DNA of 64,000 nucleotides, from assembly GCF_001183545.1 (NCBI RefSeq), contig NZ_KQ236688.1, positions 1,393,149-1,457,148 of the forward strand. The letters run 5' to 3'. Source of the stretch: Cellvibrio sp. pealriver (GTDB taxonomy: Bacteria; Pseudomonadota; Gammaproteobacteria; Pseudomonadales; Cellvibrionaceae). The stretch's first letter is position 1. Every line of letters starts with the position of its first letter. Shown here piece after piece: positions 1 through 8,438 of the stretch. Made by a program: the position numbers and the translations under genes. The notes under the pieces were generated by a model. That model was not told the DNA's origin and ran no database searches. It saw only the letters and a list, made by a program, of their open reading frames with translations.

Positions 1-78
1 ATTGATTGGCTCAGACGCAAACACACTGGATGCGTGAATAAAAAAAACGCCAAGAGCTGACTTCAATCTAGTTTGCAT
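1..78 (-). CDS. N-terminus of a secreted protein (partial, runs off the window)
   Basis: An ATG at 78 opens a frame that stays open to the first base of the window (26 codons). The product starts MQTRLKSALGVFFIHASSVF and then A-SEPIN, a good Sec signal peptide: basic N-terminus, hydrophobic core and likely cleavage after an A-x-A-like site. The start lies inside the 3' end of the Cfa-like gene (11-base overlap), so the two are probably translationally coupled and this is the fourth gene of the operon. In comparable clusters of other gammaproteobacteria I recall a chalcone-isomerase-like or DUF3833 exported protein in this position. That identity is inference only, because the mature part is not in the window. 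Confidence 0.6.
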   Translation of the reverse strand, partial: MQTRLKSALGVFFIHASSVFASEPIN

Positions 79-1228
79 GCTCAAGCTCCCATTGCACGAC
101 ATCCGTTCTTCCATGCTGGAATGATGCAATACAACAGGTCAGGTAAAAGCGCCACATCCGAATAAATTTTTCATCAAACCCCATCGCTTTGACGCTGTGG
201 ATTTTTTCATCGAAATTATTGAGCCAGTGAGTTAGTGTGCGGGCATAATCTTTTCCAAACGCAAACTCGTCTGTTACACGCAGACCTGCTTTTGCACTCT
301 CTTCACGAAAGCGCGAAGGCGATGGCAACATACCACCGGGAAATATAAACGTGCGGATCGCATCTCCACTCACCCGGTAGCGATCAAATGACGAATCATC
401 AATAGTGATGCTTTGAACCATCGCCTTGCCTTTACCTGCAAGAAGCGATTTTAATTTTGAAAAATAGACAGGCCAAAATTTTTCACCTACGGCCTCAAAC
501 ATTTCAATAGAAACGATCTGGTCGTAACGGCCAGTTTGATGACGATAATCTTCAAGTGCGATAACGGCGTTTTTACCCACGCGTTTTACTGCGAACTCAT
601 GTTGGGCTTCAGAAATGGTCAGCCCCTTGATTGCGTAATCCCCTTTCTGCAGTGCGCGCTCGGCAAAACCGCCCCAACCGCAACCAATTTCCAGAAGGCT
701 GCCGGAAGAGCTCAGCCGATCAATCATTCGGTCATATTTGCGCATTTGAGCATGCTCAAGATTCTCATCCTCCCGTGCAAAAATTGCTGATGAATAAGTC
801 ATCGAGGGATCGAGCCAGAGGGAGTAAAAATCATTGCCAATATCGTAATGGGCATGAATATTTTTCTTACTGCCCTGCAATGTGTTGCGCGTGAAAAAGT
901 ACGCGATGCGCGAGGCGAACTTGCCGAAAGCATTACCGCAGATGTAATCATCCAGCACTGACTGGTTTTGCAATCCAAACAGAAATACCTGGGTTGGATC
1001 GGTTGAATCCCACAGGCCATCGCGGTAAGCCTCAGCAAGCGCGATATCACCATGACGCACAAGTGCGCCCACCAAACGCCAATCACGAATATCAAGCTGT
1101 GCTTCTGCGCCCGGCTTTGAACCTTTAAAAGAGTAGATTTTTCCTTCAGGTGTTGTCACCTCGATCGCCCCGTATTCGATCAGGTCAAGCGCTGCAAGAA
1201 AACGGTTAGTAAGGTGCCGATCAAACAT
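68..1228 (-). CDS. Cfa-like SAM-dependent fatty-acyl methyltransferase
   Basis: Member of the cyclopropane-fatty-acyl-phospholipid synthase (Cfa/CmaA) family, which transfers a methyl group from S-adenosylmethionine to the double bond of a membrane acyl chain. The SAM-binding motif LEIGCGWGG is at residues 179-187 and the family motif HYDIGNDFY is just after residue 126. Counting is from the ATG at 1228, which has AGAGG nine bases upstream; an ATG at 1237 touches that site and is less likely. Two residues of the E. coli bicarbonate-binding pocket differ: the YSC cysteine is Ser147 (YSSA) and the following histidine is Gln272 (VQSI), while Glu245 and Tyr328 are kept. The enzyme may therefore methylate without closing a cyclopropane ring. 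It is third in an operon after an FAD oxidoreductase and a DUF1365 protein. Confidence 0.85.
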   Translation of the reverse strand: MFDRHLTNRFLAALDLIEYGAIEVTTPEGKIYSFKGSKPGAEAQLDIRDWRLVGALVRHGDIALAEAYRDGLWDSTDPTQVFLFGLQNQSVLDDYICGNAFGKFASRIAYFFTRNTLQGSKKNIHAHYDIGNDFYSLWLDPSMTYSSAIFAREDENLEHAQMRKYDRMIDRLSSSGSLLEIGCGWGGFAERALQKGDYAIKGLTISEAQHEFAVKRVGKNAVIALEDYRHQTGRYDQIVSIEMFEAVGEKFWPVYFSKLKSLLAGKGKAMVQSITIDDSSFDRYRVSGDAIRTFIFPGGMLPSPSRFREESAKAGLRVTDEFAFGKDYARTLTHWLNNFDEKIHSVKAMGFDEKFIRMWRFYLTCCIASFQHGRTDVVQWELEHAN

Positions 1229-1290
1229 AGTATTCATCCTCTTTTTCTCTTTTATAGCCTTGGTTGCCTGTCCTTTGAATTTCCCCTGGC

Positions 1291-2052
1291 TTACATTTTG
1301 TTAAGGTTTCGGCTCGCGGTAATTTTGGTGGCCAGTTGTGCAGGCTTGGCTATGTAGCCAATACCTTTCATCACCAACTTTAGCGCTTGCCAATGAATCA
1401 GCAACATTGCCTTCATTGCCACAAGGGGGTGTTGCAGAAACGCTTGTCGCGCACTTTGTCGAGTCAATGGCGTAAACGAACCCACCAGCGAAGTCACCAG
1501 CTGTTTTTGCTGGTCACTATCGTAATAATCAATCCAGATACGGAGCTTGTCGGCATTCAGATCAAAACGGAATTTATAAGTGCCAGCACGATTCAGAAAA
1601 GGCGAAACATGAAATACTTTTTCTGCTTCCAACCATTGCTCTGCATCAATTGGCGAGTGGTCTGGGTTTGCACACAAATAACTATGTTGCTCACCAAAGG
1701 TGTTATGCACTTCGCACAGTACCGCGCGCAATGCATGCTGATCATCAAGGCAAAAATAAAAACTGACAGGGTTAAATACATAACCGAGCACGCGCGGCAT
1801 GGTCAGCAGAAAAATAGTTTTTGTTTTCTGATCCAGACCGTAATCAGCCAGAATTTCTTTTACCCAGGGAGTTGGATCACTACCATCACGCCGACCAACA
1901 TCTTTCCGGTGAAAGCTGGCAAGCAGCCCCGGTACAGGGGCAGCAGGCAGGGGCAATGCAAAATAATAAATACCATACTCGAATGCATTTTCTTTGGGGA
2001 AAAGCCGTCTGTGCATTACCCGTGCGGTAAAAAGCTGCGGTGTTATTACCAT
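1291..2052 (-). CDS. DUF1365 family protein
   Basis: A 253-residue protein of the DUF1365 family, which is nearly always next to Cfa-like methyltransferases and FAD oxidoreductases; its biochemical role is not established. Visible family signatures are the N-terminal HRRLFPKENAFEYGIYY stretch and the central RVLGYVFNPVSFYFC segment. The reading frame is open further upstream, but that part lies inside the preceding gene. I place the start at the ATG at 2052, which overlaps the stop of the oxidoreductase (ATGGTAA) and so suggests translational coupling. No Shine-Dalgarno sequence is evident before it. Likely soluble and working in the same lipid-modification pathway as its neighbours (inference). 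Confidence 0.8.
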   Translation of the reverse strand: MVITPQLFTARVMHRRLFPKENAFEYGIYYFALPLPAAPVPGLLASFHRKDVGRRDGSDPTPWVKEILADYGLDQKTKTIFLLTMPRVLGYVFNPVSFYFCLDDQHALRAVLCEVHNTFGEQHSYLCANPDHSPIDAEQWLEAEKVFHVSPFLNRAGTYKFRFDLNADKLRIWIDYYDSDQQKQLVTSLVGSFTPLTRQSARQAFLQHPLVAMKAMLLIHWQALKLVMKGIGYIAKPAQLATKITASRNLNKM

Positions 2053-3317
2053 GGAGGAGAAATACCCATAAGCCCTGCCATTTTTACTGCGCTGCCAAGG
2101 CCATCTTCGTGAAAACCGTAACGTTGGTAAGCCCCGCAAAACCACAATCGGTTGTGACCTTGAAGGCCGTCGATTTTTGACTGGTTGGTTATCGCTGCTT
2201 CATCAAACACGGGGTGTTCGAACATAACGTCGTCATAGATCAGCGTTGGATCAGGTTCGCGCCCGGGATTTAGCGTCACAATCAGCGGCTGAGCAGTCCC
2301 CAAAGGTTGCAGATTATTCATCCAATAACTAAGCGAAACACTGGGATTTTGGTCACGCTTGCCTTCTGACAAATAAACCCAACTCGCCCAGGCATTGCGT
2401 CGCTTGGGCATAAAACTGGTATCACTGTGTAACACTGCACGGTTGGGTTGATAGCTAAATGCAGAGAGTATGGATTGCTCCTGAATACTCGCGTCAGAAA
2501 TAATGTTCAGCGCTTGATCGGCATGACAGGCAAAAACGACCTCATCAAAAACACGAATCTCTCCACAGAAGTCTTCAAGGATAACGCCTGCCTCTTCGCG
2601 CTTGATTTTTTTAACACCGCGATTGAGGTGAATATGCTCCTTGAATGGCTCAGACAAGCGGCGAACATATTCGCGACTACCGCCCTGCACCGTATACCAC
2701 TGGGGATGGTCATTAATGGTAAGCAACCCATGATTTTCAAAAAAGCGGATAAACGTACTGGCGGGAAACTTGAGCATTTCATTGATGGGTGTACTCCAAA
2801 TAGCGCCACCCATCGCCAGCAAAAAATAATCACGGAACCAGGGGCGCATCCCCAGATCATCCAGACAATCGCCCAGTGTGAACGAAGGATCTTTAAGCAA
2901 GTAAGCGTTTGCGCTTTTATTGAATTTGAGGATGTCGGCAATCATGCCCCAAAATGCAGGGCGCAATAGATTGCGTTTTTGCGCAAAAAAATCACCGGAT
3001 CTACGCGTGCCGTATTCAAGCCATCCATTATCGATACTTGCGCCAAAGGACATGTCACTTTTGGCAATAGGCACCTGTAAATATTCAAACAAGCGTGTAA
3101 GCAAAGGATAATTGCGTTTGTTGAACACAATAAAACCGGTATCAACGGGTGTGATGCCGTCGCGGGTTTTAACCTCCACCGTCCTACTGTGCCCACCTAG
3201 GTATGCGCCCTTCTCATACACAGTAATGTCATGGTGAGGATACAGCAGTGATGCGGCGCCAAGACCAGAGATACCAGTACCGATGATGGCTATTTTTTTT
3301 CGGGTTGTTTGTGTCAA
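2046..3317 (-). CDS. FAD-dependent oxidoreductase, amine-oxidase-like, of the Cfa cluster
   Basis: A 423-residue flavoprotein of the NAD(P)/FAD-dependent amine oxidase/desaturase type. A dinucleotide-binding GTGISGLGAA is at residues 13-22, followed by the acidic end of the second strand (VYEKGAYLGGHSRT), and a C-terminal FAD-contact region has FCGAYQRYGFHEDGLGSA. The start is a TTG with a strong GGAGGG seven bases upstream; there is no in-frame ATG nearby. It is the first gene of the operon with DUF1365, the Cfa-like methyltransferase and a secreted protein. In Rhodobacter a similar gene set has been linked to methylated and furan fatty acids (from memory), so a desaturase-like role on the methylated acyl chain is plausible but unproven. 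Confidence 0.8.
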   Translation of the reverse strand: MTQTTRKKIAIIGTGISGLGAASLLYPHHDITVYEKGAYLGGHSRTVEVKTRDGITPVDTGFIVFNKRNYPLLTRLFEYLQVPIAKSDMSFGASIDNGWLEYGTRRSGDFFAQKRNLLRPAFWGMIADILKFNKSANAYLLKDPSFTLGDCLDDLGMRPWFRDYFLLAMGGAIWSTPINEMLKFPASTFIRFFENHGLLTINDHPQWYTVQGGSREYVRRLSEPFKEHIHLNRGVKKIKREEAGVILEDFCGEIRVFDEVVFACHADQALNIISDASIQEQSILSAFSYQPNRAVLHSDTSFMPKRRNAWASWVYLSEGKRDQNPSVSLSYWMNNLQPLGTAQPLIVTLNPGREPDPTLIYDDVMFEHPVFDEAAITNQSKIDGLQGHNRLWFCGAYQRYGFHEDGLGSAVKMAGLMGISPPW

Positions 3318-3387
3318 AGCATTTCCCTCCGAGGTCAGCTACCACTTTATGACGAATGTCTTTGGCACAAACTTACGCAATCCTAAA

Positions 3388-4734
3388 TTATTGGTAAGGT
3401 TGGAACAGAATACGTACCCGTAAGCCGGGCGAAGCATTATCCAGACTGATCCGCGCTTTATGCTGTCCGGCAACTGCACGCACCAAGCTTAACCCCAATC
3501 CGTTTCCTGGCGTGCTACGACTGGCATCACCACGATAGAAATGTTTAAACACTTTTTCTTTTTCATCGTCGGCAATTCCGGGACCCTGATCCTGGATTAA
3601 CACCACCACAAACTGCCCTTCCCGACCAACCGATAAGTTGATAACGGATTTCTCCGGTGCAAATTTAATGGCGTTATCGACAAGATTGGCAAATAGTTGA
3701 AATAACAAATCCCCGTCACCTTTAATCGTCACATTGCCGCTGGTACGGAGATCAAACCTGATCTCTCGCTCTTCGGCAAGCGGCTCATAAAGCTCAGCGA
3801 CATCCTGAATAATCCTGCCCAAGTCTACTTCAACCATATGCTGGCTACGCTTTCCTTTTTCGATATTGGCGATGCGCAACAACGCATGAAATATCGCAAG
3901 AATATGATCGACATCAGACAGCAGTGTATCTATCTGCTCCTCGTGAACAGTGCGATGCTTGAGCGCTTCAATATCGCCACGAAGACCACTTAAGGGGGTG
4001 CGTAAATCATGGGCAATATTATTGCTGACTTCGCGCACACCGTTCATTAAATCTTCAATTTTTGCCAGAAAACCATTCAGCACTTCCGAGAGATTACTAA
4101 GGTCATCCCAGCGGCTATCAATAACAAGCCGCTGAGACAAATCGCCTGTTTCGACAATATTTTGTGCAGTCGCAGCAATCCGGTTAATTCGGCTCACCAC
4201 AAAATGGCTGATACCAAAACTCACTAATACCACAACCAACATCAACATCATGATCAGCCAGCTTAAATGGATCAGCCGTTCATAACTTGCAATCAACTCG
4301 TGCACATTACGTGCGACCAGAATGCGGGAACCATCTTCGAATGTATGAATTTTTGCTGCAAATGCCTGCTCGCCATGAGCAGTCAGCAAATCAAAACCTA
4401 ATACGCCTTCCGTAATTTTTTGTATGTGTTCAGGCATTGGGTCAACGGATCCGCCCAGTAAAACCCCCTTTTGATTTTCGTATCGGAATCGGACAACGGC
4501 GTCGTCTTTTGCCCTTCGCTGGATATATGGCAACAGCTGCTCTTCCGTATTTTCAAAACTGGAGAGCATGCTAATTTCGATATCAATAGCGGCTTCTGTT
4601 TCGCGCAAAAAATCGCGTCGCCCAAACTCGATCAGGAAATAACACAAGATAGCTGCTGACGCAGAAAGCAGAATGGTAAACAGCAAAGCCATTTTGAAAC
4701 TGGAGCTATCAACATAGCGCCTAGACACTTTCAT
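3388..4734 (-). CDS. Two-component sensor histidine kinase
   Basis: Membrane histidine kinase of 448 residues. Transmembrane segments are at about 15-36 and 157-181, with a periplasmic sensor domain of about 120 residues between them, then HAMP, dimerisation/phosphoacceptor and ATPase domains. The H-box is NNIAHDLRTPLSG (His242), the N-box LVDNAIKFAP, and the G-boxes DQGPGIADDE and GNGLGLSLVRAV. The ATG at 4734 has AGGA ten bases upstream and overlaps the response-regulator stop by 14 bases; a GTG at 4752 is the alternative. The signal sensed cannot be read from the sequence. The adjacent lipid-modification operon is a natural candidate target, since it starts only 70 bases downstream. Confidence 0.9.
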   Translation of the reverse strand: MKVSRRYVDSSSFKMALLFTILLSASAAILCYFLIEFGRRDFLRETEAAIDIEISMLSSFENTEEQLLPYIQRRAKDDAVVRFRYENQKGVLLGGSVDPMPEHIQKITEGVLGFDLLTAHGEQAFAAKIHTFEDGSRILVARNVHELIASYERLIHLSWLIMMLMLVVVLVSFGISHFVVSRINRIAATAQNIVETGDLSQRLVIDSRWDDLSNLSEVLNGFLAKIEDLMNGVREVSNNIAHDLRTPLSGLRGDIEALKHRTVHEEQIDTLLSDVDHILAIFHALLRIANIEKGKRSQHMVEVDLGRIIQDVAELYEPLAEEREIRFDLRTSGNVTIKGDGDLLFQLFANLVDNAIKFAPEKSVINLSVGREGQFVVVLIQDQGPGIADDEKEKVFKHFYRGDASRSTPGNGLGLSLVRAVAGQHKARISLDNASPGLRVRILFQPYQ

Positions 4735-5401
4735 CGATAATGTATCCTGCACCGCGTACCGTTTTGATTAATGTATTGCCTGTATCGCCAAGCTTTTTGC
4801 GCAGGCGGCTGATATGCACATCAATCACACTGGTTTGTGGATCAAAGTGATAATCCCATACCCCTTCGAGAAGCATAGTGCGGGTCACCAGTTGACCTTT
4901 GAATTTGACAAGATATTCCAACAACCTGAATTCACGCGCTTGTAATTCGATGATTTTTCCGTTGCGCCGCACTTTGCGTGCAAGAAGATCCATTTCCAAA
5001 TCCCCAGCCCTGAGAAGCGTTGACTGCGCTAACGGAAGAGACGATGAGCGCTTACCCAGTGCCTCAACACGAGCAAGCAATTCAACAAAAGCAAAAGGCT
5101 TGACCAGATAGTCATCACCGCCAGAGCGCAAGCCAGCCACCCTGTCATCCACATCACCCAAGGCACTTAATATCAGTACACCCGTCAAGTTTCCACTGCC
5201 GCGCAAGGTCTTGATAAGCGAAAGTCCATCGAGCTTTGGCAACATGCGATCAACAATAAGCACATCGTATTTTTCATTCATGCACAGATGAAGGCCCGAT
5301 TCTCCATCTTCAGCCAAGTCAACGACATGCCCCGCTTCTTTTAATGCCTTGCCTACATAAGTACGTATCTTGGGGTCGTCTTCGATAATCAGTATTTTCA
5401 T
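4721..5401 (-). CDS. OmpR/PhoB-family response regulator
   Basis: A 226-residue response regulator partnered with the downstream kinase. The receiver domain has the acidic pair EDD at 8-10, phospho-acceptor Asp51 (VLIVDRMLP) and the conserved Lys101 (VKPF). A winged-helix DNA-binding domain follows, ending with TSVIDVHISRLRKKLG and TVRGAGYII. The ATG at 5401 is preferred because AGGA lies just upstream; an ATG at 5419 has no ribosome-binding site. The CusR/IrlR-like subclass often responds to metals or envelope stress, but the sequence does not settle the signal. Co-transcribed with the kinase through an overlapping stop and start. Confidence 0.92.
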   Translation of the reverse strand: MKILIIEDDPKIRTYVGKALKEAGHVVDLAEDGESGLHLCMNEKYDVLIVDRMLPKLDGLSLIKTLRGSGNLTGVLILSALGDVDDRVAGLRSGGDDYLVKPFAFVELLARVEALGKRSSSLPLAQSTLLRAGDLEMDLLARKVRRNGKIIELQAREFRLLEYLVKFKGQLVTRTMLLEGVWDYHFDPQTSVIDVHISRLRKKLGDTGNTLIKTVRGAGYIIDESV

Positions 5402-5531
5402 GAATTCCTGGTAGCTCATAAGTTTATTAATTGATTATAGGAGCTCTTACCAGAGCGTTACACTTATGTACGCAAAAGCCCCCATCAAAGCAAAGATTCA
5501 ATAGAGCCAGATGAGCAAGGATTGGAAATAT

Positions 5532-5560
5532 AAAAAAGCCCGCGTTTCAGCAGGCTTTTA
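5532..5560 (-). terminator. Rho-independent terminator of the tRNA-Cys/Leu unit
   Basis: On the minus strand the stem AAAGCCTGC / GCGGGCTTT closes a short TGAAAC-type loop and is followed by a run of T. It lies 30 bases after the tRNA-Leu 3' end. Confidence 0.85.
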
Positions 5561-5589
5561 AAGATCATTGGATATCGTAAGATTTAATA

Positions 5590-5676
5590 TGGTGCCCGAG
5601 GCCGGACTTGAACCGGCACGACCAAAAGATCGACAGATTTTAAATCTGTTGTGTCTACCGATTTCACCACTCGGGC
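5590..5676 (-). tRNA. tRNA-Leu (anticodon TAA)
   Basis: A class II tRNA of 87 bases. The acceptor stem GCCCGAG pairs with CTCGGGC, the discriminator is A and CCA is encoded. The anticodon stem is ACAGA/TCTGT with loop TTTAAAA, giving anticodon TAA (reads UUA). A long variable arm and a GGTTCAAGTCC T-arm are present. It follows tRNA-Cys and pgsA, as leuZ does in E. coli. Confidence 0.97.
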
Positions 5677-5709
5677 AGAGTGCCTTTACGTCGGTACGTA
5701 AAGAAGAAG

Positions 5710-5783
5710 TGGAGGCGCGACCCGGAGTCGAACCGGGCTCAACGGATTTGCAATCCGACGCATAACCGCTTTGCTATCGCGCC
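5710..5783 (-). tRNA. tRNA-Cys (anticodon GCA)
   Basis: A 74-base tRNA. The acceptor stem GGCGCGA pairs with TCGCGCC, the discriminator is T and CCA is encoded. The anticodon stem CGGAT/ATCCG carries loop TTGCAAA, giving anticodon GCA. It lies downstream of pgsA and upstream of tRNA-Leu in one minus-strand unit. The tRNA-Gly that precedes it in E. coli (glyW) is not in the pgsA-tRNA gap. Confidence 0.97.
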
Positions 5784-5792
5784 ATTTTGAGA

Positions 5793-5805
5793 GGCCGCAA
5801 TTCTA
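5793..5805 (-). promoter_or_regulatory. Candidate -10 and GC-rich discriminator for the tRNA-Cys/Leu unit
   Basis: On the minus strand TAGAAT is followed by TGCGGCC, ten bases before the tRNA-Cys 5' end. I see no good -35 at the usual distance. The same design recurs before several other units in this window. Confidence 0.5.
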
Positions 5806-5910
5806 GCGGACTCAATTTAAAAATCCTAGTCTTTTCTGAGGGTTATAGCGAGGTTTTTTGGCAATTTTCATATTGCTGATTACTTGCTGAGCAGCCCGAT
5901 CAAAAAGGCA

Positions 5911-6465
5911 TTATTTATCTGAAGCATCAGGCAATAAATAAGGCCAGGCTGCACGCAGATAAATGATCATTGACCACAACGTCAGTACTGCTGCACCCGC
6001 CAACGCGATAAAGCCCAAAGGCAGCAATAAGGGGATATTCATTAACAGAACAATAATTGCTGTCATTTGCAGCGTGGTTTTAATTTTACCGATATTAGAA
6101 ACAGCCACGCTGGCGCGCTGCCCAAGCTCCGCCATCCATTCACGTAGTGCCGATATCACAATTTCACGCCCTACAATCACTGCAGCGGCAACCACAAACC
6201 AGACTGAATCATGATGGAGCGTCACCAGTAACAACAATGCAATTGCCACCATTAGCTTATCAGCCACTGGGTCAAGAAATGCGCCAAATGGTGTGCTTTG
6301 ATTGTATTTACGCGCCACATATCCATCAGCCCAATCAGTGATAGCGGCGATACTGAAAATCAAAGAAGAAACAAAATGAGACCAACCAAAAGGTAAATAA
6401 AAGACCACTACGAACAGCGGTATCAAAAATATCCGCAGCAAAGTCAGTTGGTTGGCAAGATTCAT
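5911..6465 (-). CDS. pgsA: CDP-diacylglycerol--glycerol-3-phosphate 3-phosphatidyltransferase
   Basis: Makes phosphatidylglycerol phosphate, the committed step to phosphatidylglycerol and cardiolipin, in the inner membrane. The protein (184 residues from the ATG at 6465, product [18 protein letters not shown]) is strongly hydrophobic with several membrane spans. It has the complete CDP-alcohol phosphotransferase signature DG-x2-AR-x8-G-x3-D-x3-D, seen as DGYVARK...GAFLDPVAD. An upstream in-frame ATG at 6486 would add seven polar residues and is less likely. It follows uvrC as in E. coli and Pseudomonas. Confidence 0.95.
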   Translation of the reverse strand: MNLANQLTLLRIFLIPLFVVVFYLPFGWSHFVSSLIFSIAAITDWADGYVARKYNQSTPFGAFLDPVADKLMVAIALLLLVTLHHDSVWFVVAAAVIVGREIVISALREWMAELGQRASVAVSNIGKIKTTLQMTAIIVLLMNIPLLLPLGFIALAGAAVLTLWSMIIYLRAAWPYLLPDASDK

Positions 6466-6500
6466 ATGCAAGTTCCGGTGTTTCAAATAATCATCAATCG

Positions 6501-6512
6501 GGCGCGATAATA
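6501..6512 (-). promoter_or_regulatory. Candidate pgsA promoter -10 with GC discriminator
   Basis: Minus-strand TATTAT followed directly by CGCGCC, 35 bases upstream of the pgsA start codon and inside the 99-base gap after uvrC. The -35 match is weak. It would let pgsA be transcribed separately from uvrC. Confidence 0.45.
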
Positions 6513-6564
6513 CACCAGCAAAGCGCCTTTAACATCTTTTGAACATACCAAAGGGGCTCTTTGA

Positions 6565-8400
6565 CTATTCGTTATGGAAAAAAGCGTATATGTCTTCAGC
6601 CAACTTCTGGCTGATTCCGTTAACCTTTCCTAGCTCATTGATACTCGCATTTTGCACTTCAGCTAAACCACCAAAATGCCGAAGCAGCTCGCGACGACGG
6701 CTCGCCCCAATACCAGGAATATCCTCTAAAGATGAGGTTTTACGCTTTTTATCACGTCGCTGTTTGTGGCCCGTAATAGCAAAACGATGAGACTCATCGC
6801 GGATGTGCTGTATTAAATGCAATGCTGGAGAGTCACCTGGCAGCACAATTTCAGCTCCGGTCTCCCCGTCAAATAAAGTCTCAAAACCTGCTTTACGGGT
6901 GGAGCCCTTGGCGACGCCAATTAACAGAACATCTTGTACACCCAGCTCGGCAAGAACTTCTATTGCCTTACCTAACTGCCCCTTTCCACCATCTATTAAT
7001 AAGATATCGGGCAATTTGCCTTCGCCATTTTGCAAGCGCGTATAGCGCCGGGTGAGTGCTTGTTCCATGGCGGCATAGTCATCTCCAGGTGTAATCCCTT
7101 CGATGTTAAAACGACGGTAATCTGATTTAAGCGGGCCGTTAGTATCAAATACCACACAACTTGCCACAGTCAGTTCACCGCTACTGTGACTAATATCAAA
7201 ACACTCCAGACGCTGTGGCGTATCTTCCAATCCAAGAGCTTCTTGCAATGCGATAAAACGATCCAGTGAGTTCTTTTTACTATTGATGTGGGCAATGATA
7301 TTTTGTTTCGCCGCAGTAGCTGCCATTTGTAACCATTGCGCACGATGGCTTCGCACTTGATGATTGATAGCAACCTGCCGCCCTGCCGCTTGCTGTAAGG
7401 CAACGCTGAGCAAATCAGCATCCTCAAGTATCTCACTTACAATTAACTCACGCGGTATATCGCGCGCAGTATTTGCCAAATAAAACTGTGGAATAAACTC
7501 AGCAAGAATTTGTGCGGGTGTTTCCGCTAGTGTTGCGTGAGGATAGAAACTGCGACTTCCTAAAATTCGTCCCTGGCGGATAAATAAAATATGTACACAA
7601 ATTGCAGACACACGCATTTCAGCAGCAATCACATCAATATCACCATTACCCTCTTCGATGATTTGCTGTGATTGCACAGTACGCAGGGCCGTAATTTGAT
7701 CGCGATATGCCGCTGCTTTTTCAAATGCCAATTGTTGCGAGGCAGCATCCATTTTATCGGCAAGTTCACTCAGTAATTTATCAGCATTACCTGTGAGGAA
7801 TAAACCAGTGTGGTAAACATCTGTTTTATAGTCGTCAGGAGAAATAAACTTTACGCAAGGTGCCGTGCAACGCTTGATTTGGTATTGCAAGCACGGGCGA
7901 GTGCGATTTCTAAAAACGCTGTCCTCACATTGACGAACACGAAATGTTTTTTGCAAAAAATGCAGGCTTTCTTTTACCGCACCAACATTAGGAAACGGCC
8001 CAAAATAATCCCCCTTTTTTTTCTTGACTCCGCGATGAAAACTAATACGCGGATAATCTTCGCCACTGGATATAAAAATGTAAGGATAGGATTTATCGTC
8101 CCGCAATAAAATATTGTACGGCGGACGATTGGATTTAATTAGATTTTGCTCAAGAATCAACGCTTCTGTTTCGCTCGCTGTCACGGTAACTTCGATACGA
8201 GCGATGCGTGCAACCAGTGCTTGCGTTTTAGGGGTTAGCCCCGTTTTACGGAAGTAACTGGATAATCGAGCTTTGAGATTTTTGGCTTTGCCAACGTAAA
8301 GAATCGCACCATCAACACCAAACATTTGGTAAATGCCTGGCTGCTGGGTGGTATTGGATAAAAACAGGGAATGATCAAAAGCAACACTATCTTGCGTCAT
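6565..8400 (-). CDS. uvrC: Excinuclease ABC subunit C
   Basis: Nuclease subunit of UvrABC nucleotide-excision repair; it makes the 3' and 5' incisions around a lesion. At 611 residues it is full length. In order: a GIY-YIG nuclease domain (GIYQMFG and ILYVGKAKNLKARLSSYF near residues 22-50), a cysteine cluster (CLQYQIKRCTAPC), a UVR/UvrB-binding helix pair near 205-240, an RNase H-like endonuclease domain (RLECFDISHSSG, LLIDGGKGQLGKA) and C-terminal helix-hairpin-helix motifs (EDIPGIGASRRRELL, NGISQKLAEDIY). It lies 38 bases after the GacA/UvrY gene, the conserved uvrY-uvrC pairing. Confidence 0.98.
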   Translation of the reverse strand: MTQDSVAFDHSLFLSNTTQQPGIYQMFGVDGAILYVGKAKNLKARLSSYFRKTGLTPKTQALVARIARIEVTVTASETEALILEQNLIKSNRPPYNILLRDDKSYPYIFISSGEDYPRISFHRGVKKKKGDYFGPFPNVGAVKESLHFLQKTFRVRQCEDSVFRNRTRPCLQYQIKRCTAPCVKFISPDDYKTDVYHTGLFLTGNADKLLSELADKMDAASQQLAFEKAAAYRDQITALRTVQSQQIIEEGNGDIDVIAAEMRVSAICVHILFIRQGRILGSRSFYPHATLAETPAQILAEFIPQFYLANTARDIPRELIVSEILEDADLLSVALQQAAGRQVAINHQVRSHRAQWLQMAATAAKQNIIAHINSKKNSLDRFIALQEALGLEDTPQRLECFDISHSSGELTVASCVVFDTNGPLKSDYRRFNIEGITPGDDYAAMEQALTRRYTRLQNGEGKLPDILLIDGGKGQLGKAIEVLAELGVQDVLLIGVAKGSTRKAGFETLFDGETGAEIVLPGDSPALHLIQHIRDESHRFAITGHKQRRDKKRKTSSLEDIPGIGASRRRELLRHFGGLAEVQNASINELGKVNGISQKLAEDIYAFFHNE

Positions 8401-8438
8401 TAAAAAATGCGCCTGTGGTATTAGAGGAGAAGCAGTCG

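Noticed and set aside
1387..2112. Long plus-strand frame opposite the DUF1365 gene
   Set aside because: Antisense shadow of a recognised gene; composition and lack of ribosome site argue against coding.
5568..5765. Frame across the tRNA-Leu and tRNA-Cys genes
   Set aside because: Both tRNAs fold cleanly on the opposite strand; the frame is incidental.
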